The notes under the pieces are model-generated. The model saw only the letters and a list, made by a program, of their open reading frames with translations. It had not been told where the DNA came from and did not search any database. Below, piece after piece: positions 63,998-64,000 of a DNA stretch of 64,000 bases (its first letter is position 1; every line of letters starts with the position of its first letter). The position numbers and the translations under genes are program-made. The stretch is from Cellvibrio sp. KY-YJ-3 (GTDB lineage Bacteria; Pseudomonadota; Gammaproteobacteria; Pseudomonadales; Cellvibrionaceae), in contig NZ_CP031727.1 in the NCBI RefSeq assembly GCF_008806955.1, positions 4,168,001 through 4,232,000 of the forward strand, written 5' to 3'.

Positions 63998-64000
63998 GTC

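Noticed and set aside
1-64000. tRNA, rRNA, CRISPR, prophage, integrase or complete insertion sequence
   Set aside because: None seen on either strand by reading; a dedicated RNA or repeat scan was not possible.

Overview
The window looks like a chromosomal segment of a free-living gammaproteobacterium, most likely Cellvibrionaceae (Cellvibrio-like). This is an inference from gene order and protein families: the fimX-serB-ytjB block and the mpl...ubiX pair recall Pseudomonas, and there is a Che2-like chemotaxis operon, a fused assimilatory nitrate reductase/flavoprotein reductase, SbtA with a LysR regulator, and a PEP-CTERM protein. I found no rRNA, tRNA, CRISPR array, complete insertion sequence or prophage.

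Layout. 0-5 kb: the 3' end of apbE, a DUF2007 gene, a divergent LysR/SbtA pair and purEK with its terminator. 5-7.3 kb: a SpoIIAA-like protein and a chemoreceptor. 7.3-9.1 kb: a membrane-anchored PstS-OmpA fusion behind an excellent PhoB-type promoter. 9.1-21.1 kb: a minus-strand chemotaxis operon (mcp-cheY-STAS-cheA-cheW-mcp-mcp-cheR-cheD-cheB-REC/EAL). 21.4-24.1 kb: ppc. 24.8-29.7 kb: a four-gene TonB-receptor/YfiR/histidine kinase/response regulator module, flanked by two copies of a DnaA-box-like repeat. 29.8-37.3 kb: an accessory stretch with a membrane LytTR regulator and acyltransferase, soxR with a SnoaL-like target, an ADP-ribosylglycohydrolase-like gene, NIPSNAP, PEP-CTERM, GFA and YdeI-like genes. 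37.4-41.7 kb: the nitrate reductase fusion behind a sigma-54 promoter. 42-43.7 kb: a Cache chemoreceptor. 43.8-50.9 kb: an atypical PilZ-like protein, FimX-like GGDEF/EAL, serB and ytjB. 51.0-52.8 kb: an OlsF-like bifunctional acyltransferase behind a five-unit Pho-box array. 52.7-55.7 kb: three tandem solitary substrate-binding-protein paralogues. 55.9-64 kb: mpl, two small membrane proteins, an RpiB-like isomerase, ubiX, a hybrid kinase, HMG-CoA lyase, DUF2288 and a GNAT.

Themes. (1) Phosphate starvation: two unlinked genes, a PstS-OmpA fusion and an ornithine-lipid-type acyltransferase, each carry tandem PhoB half-sites with the right period. (2) Signalling: five chemoreceptors, a chemosensory operon ending in a c-di-GMP phosphodiesterase-type regulator and containing a CheA with MshEN-like repeats, a degenerate FimX and two further histidine kinases. 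(3) Envelope sensing: TonB receptor, YfiR, kinase and Rcp1-like regulator in one operon. (4) Well-preserved promoter signals for SoxR (19-bp spacer) and sigma-54 that fit the genes behind them.

All functional calls come from reading the sequence and remembered family motifs. No database search was run.
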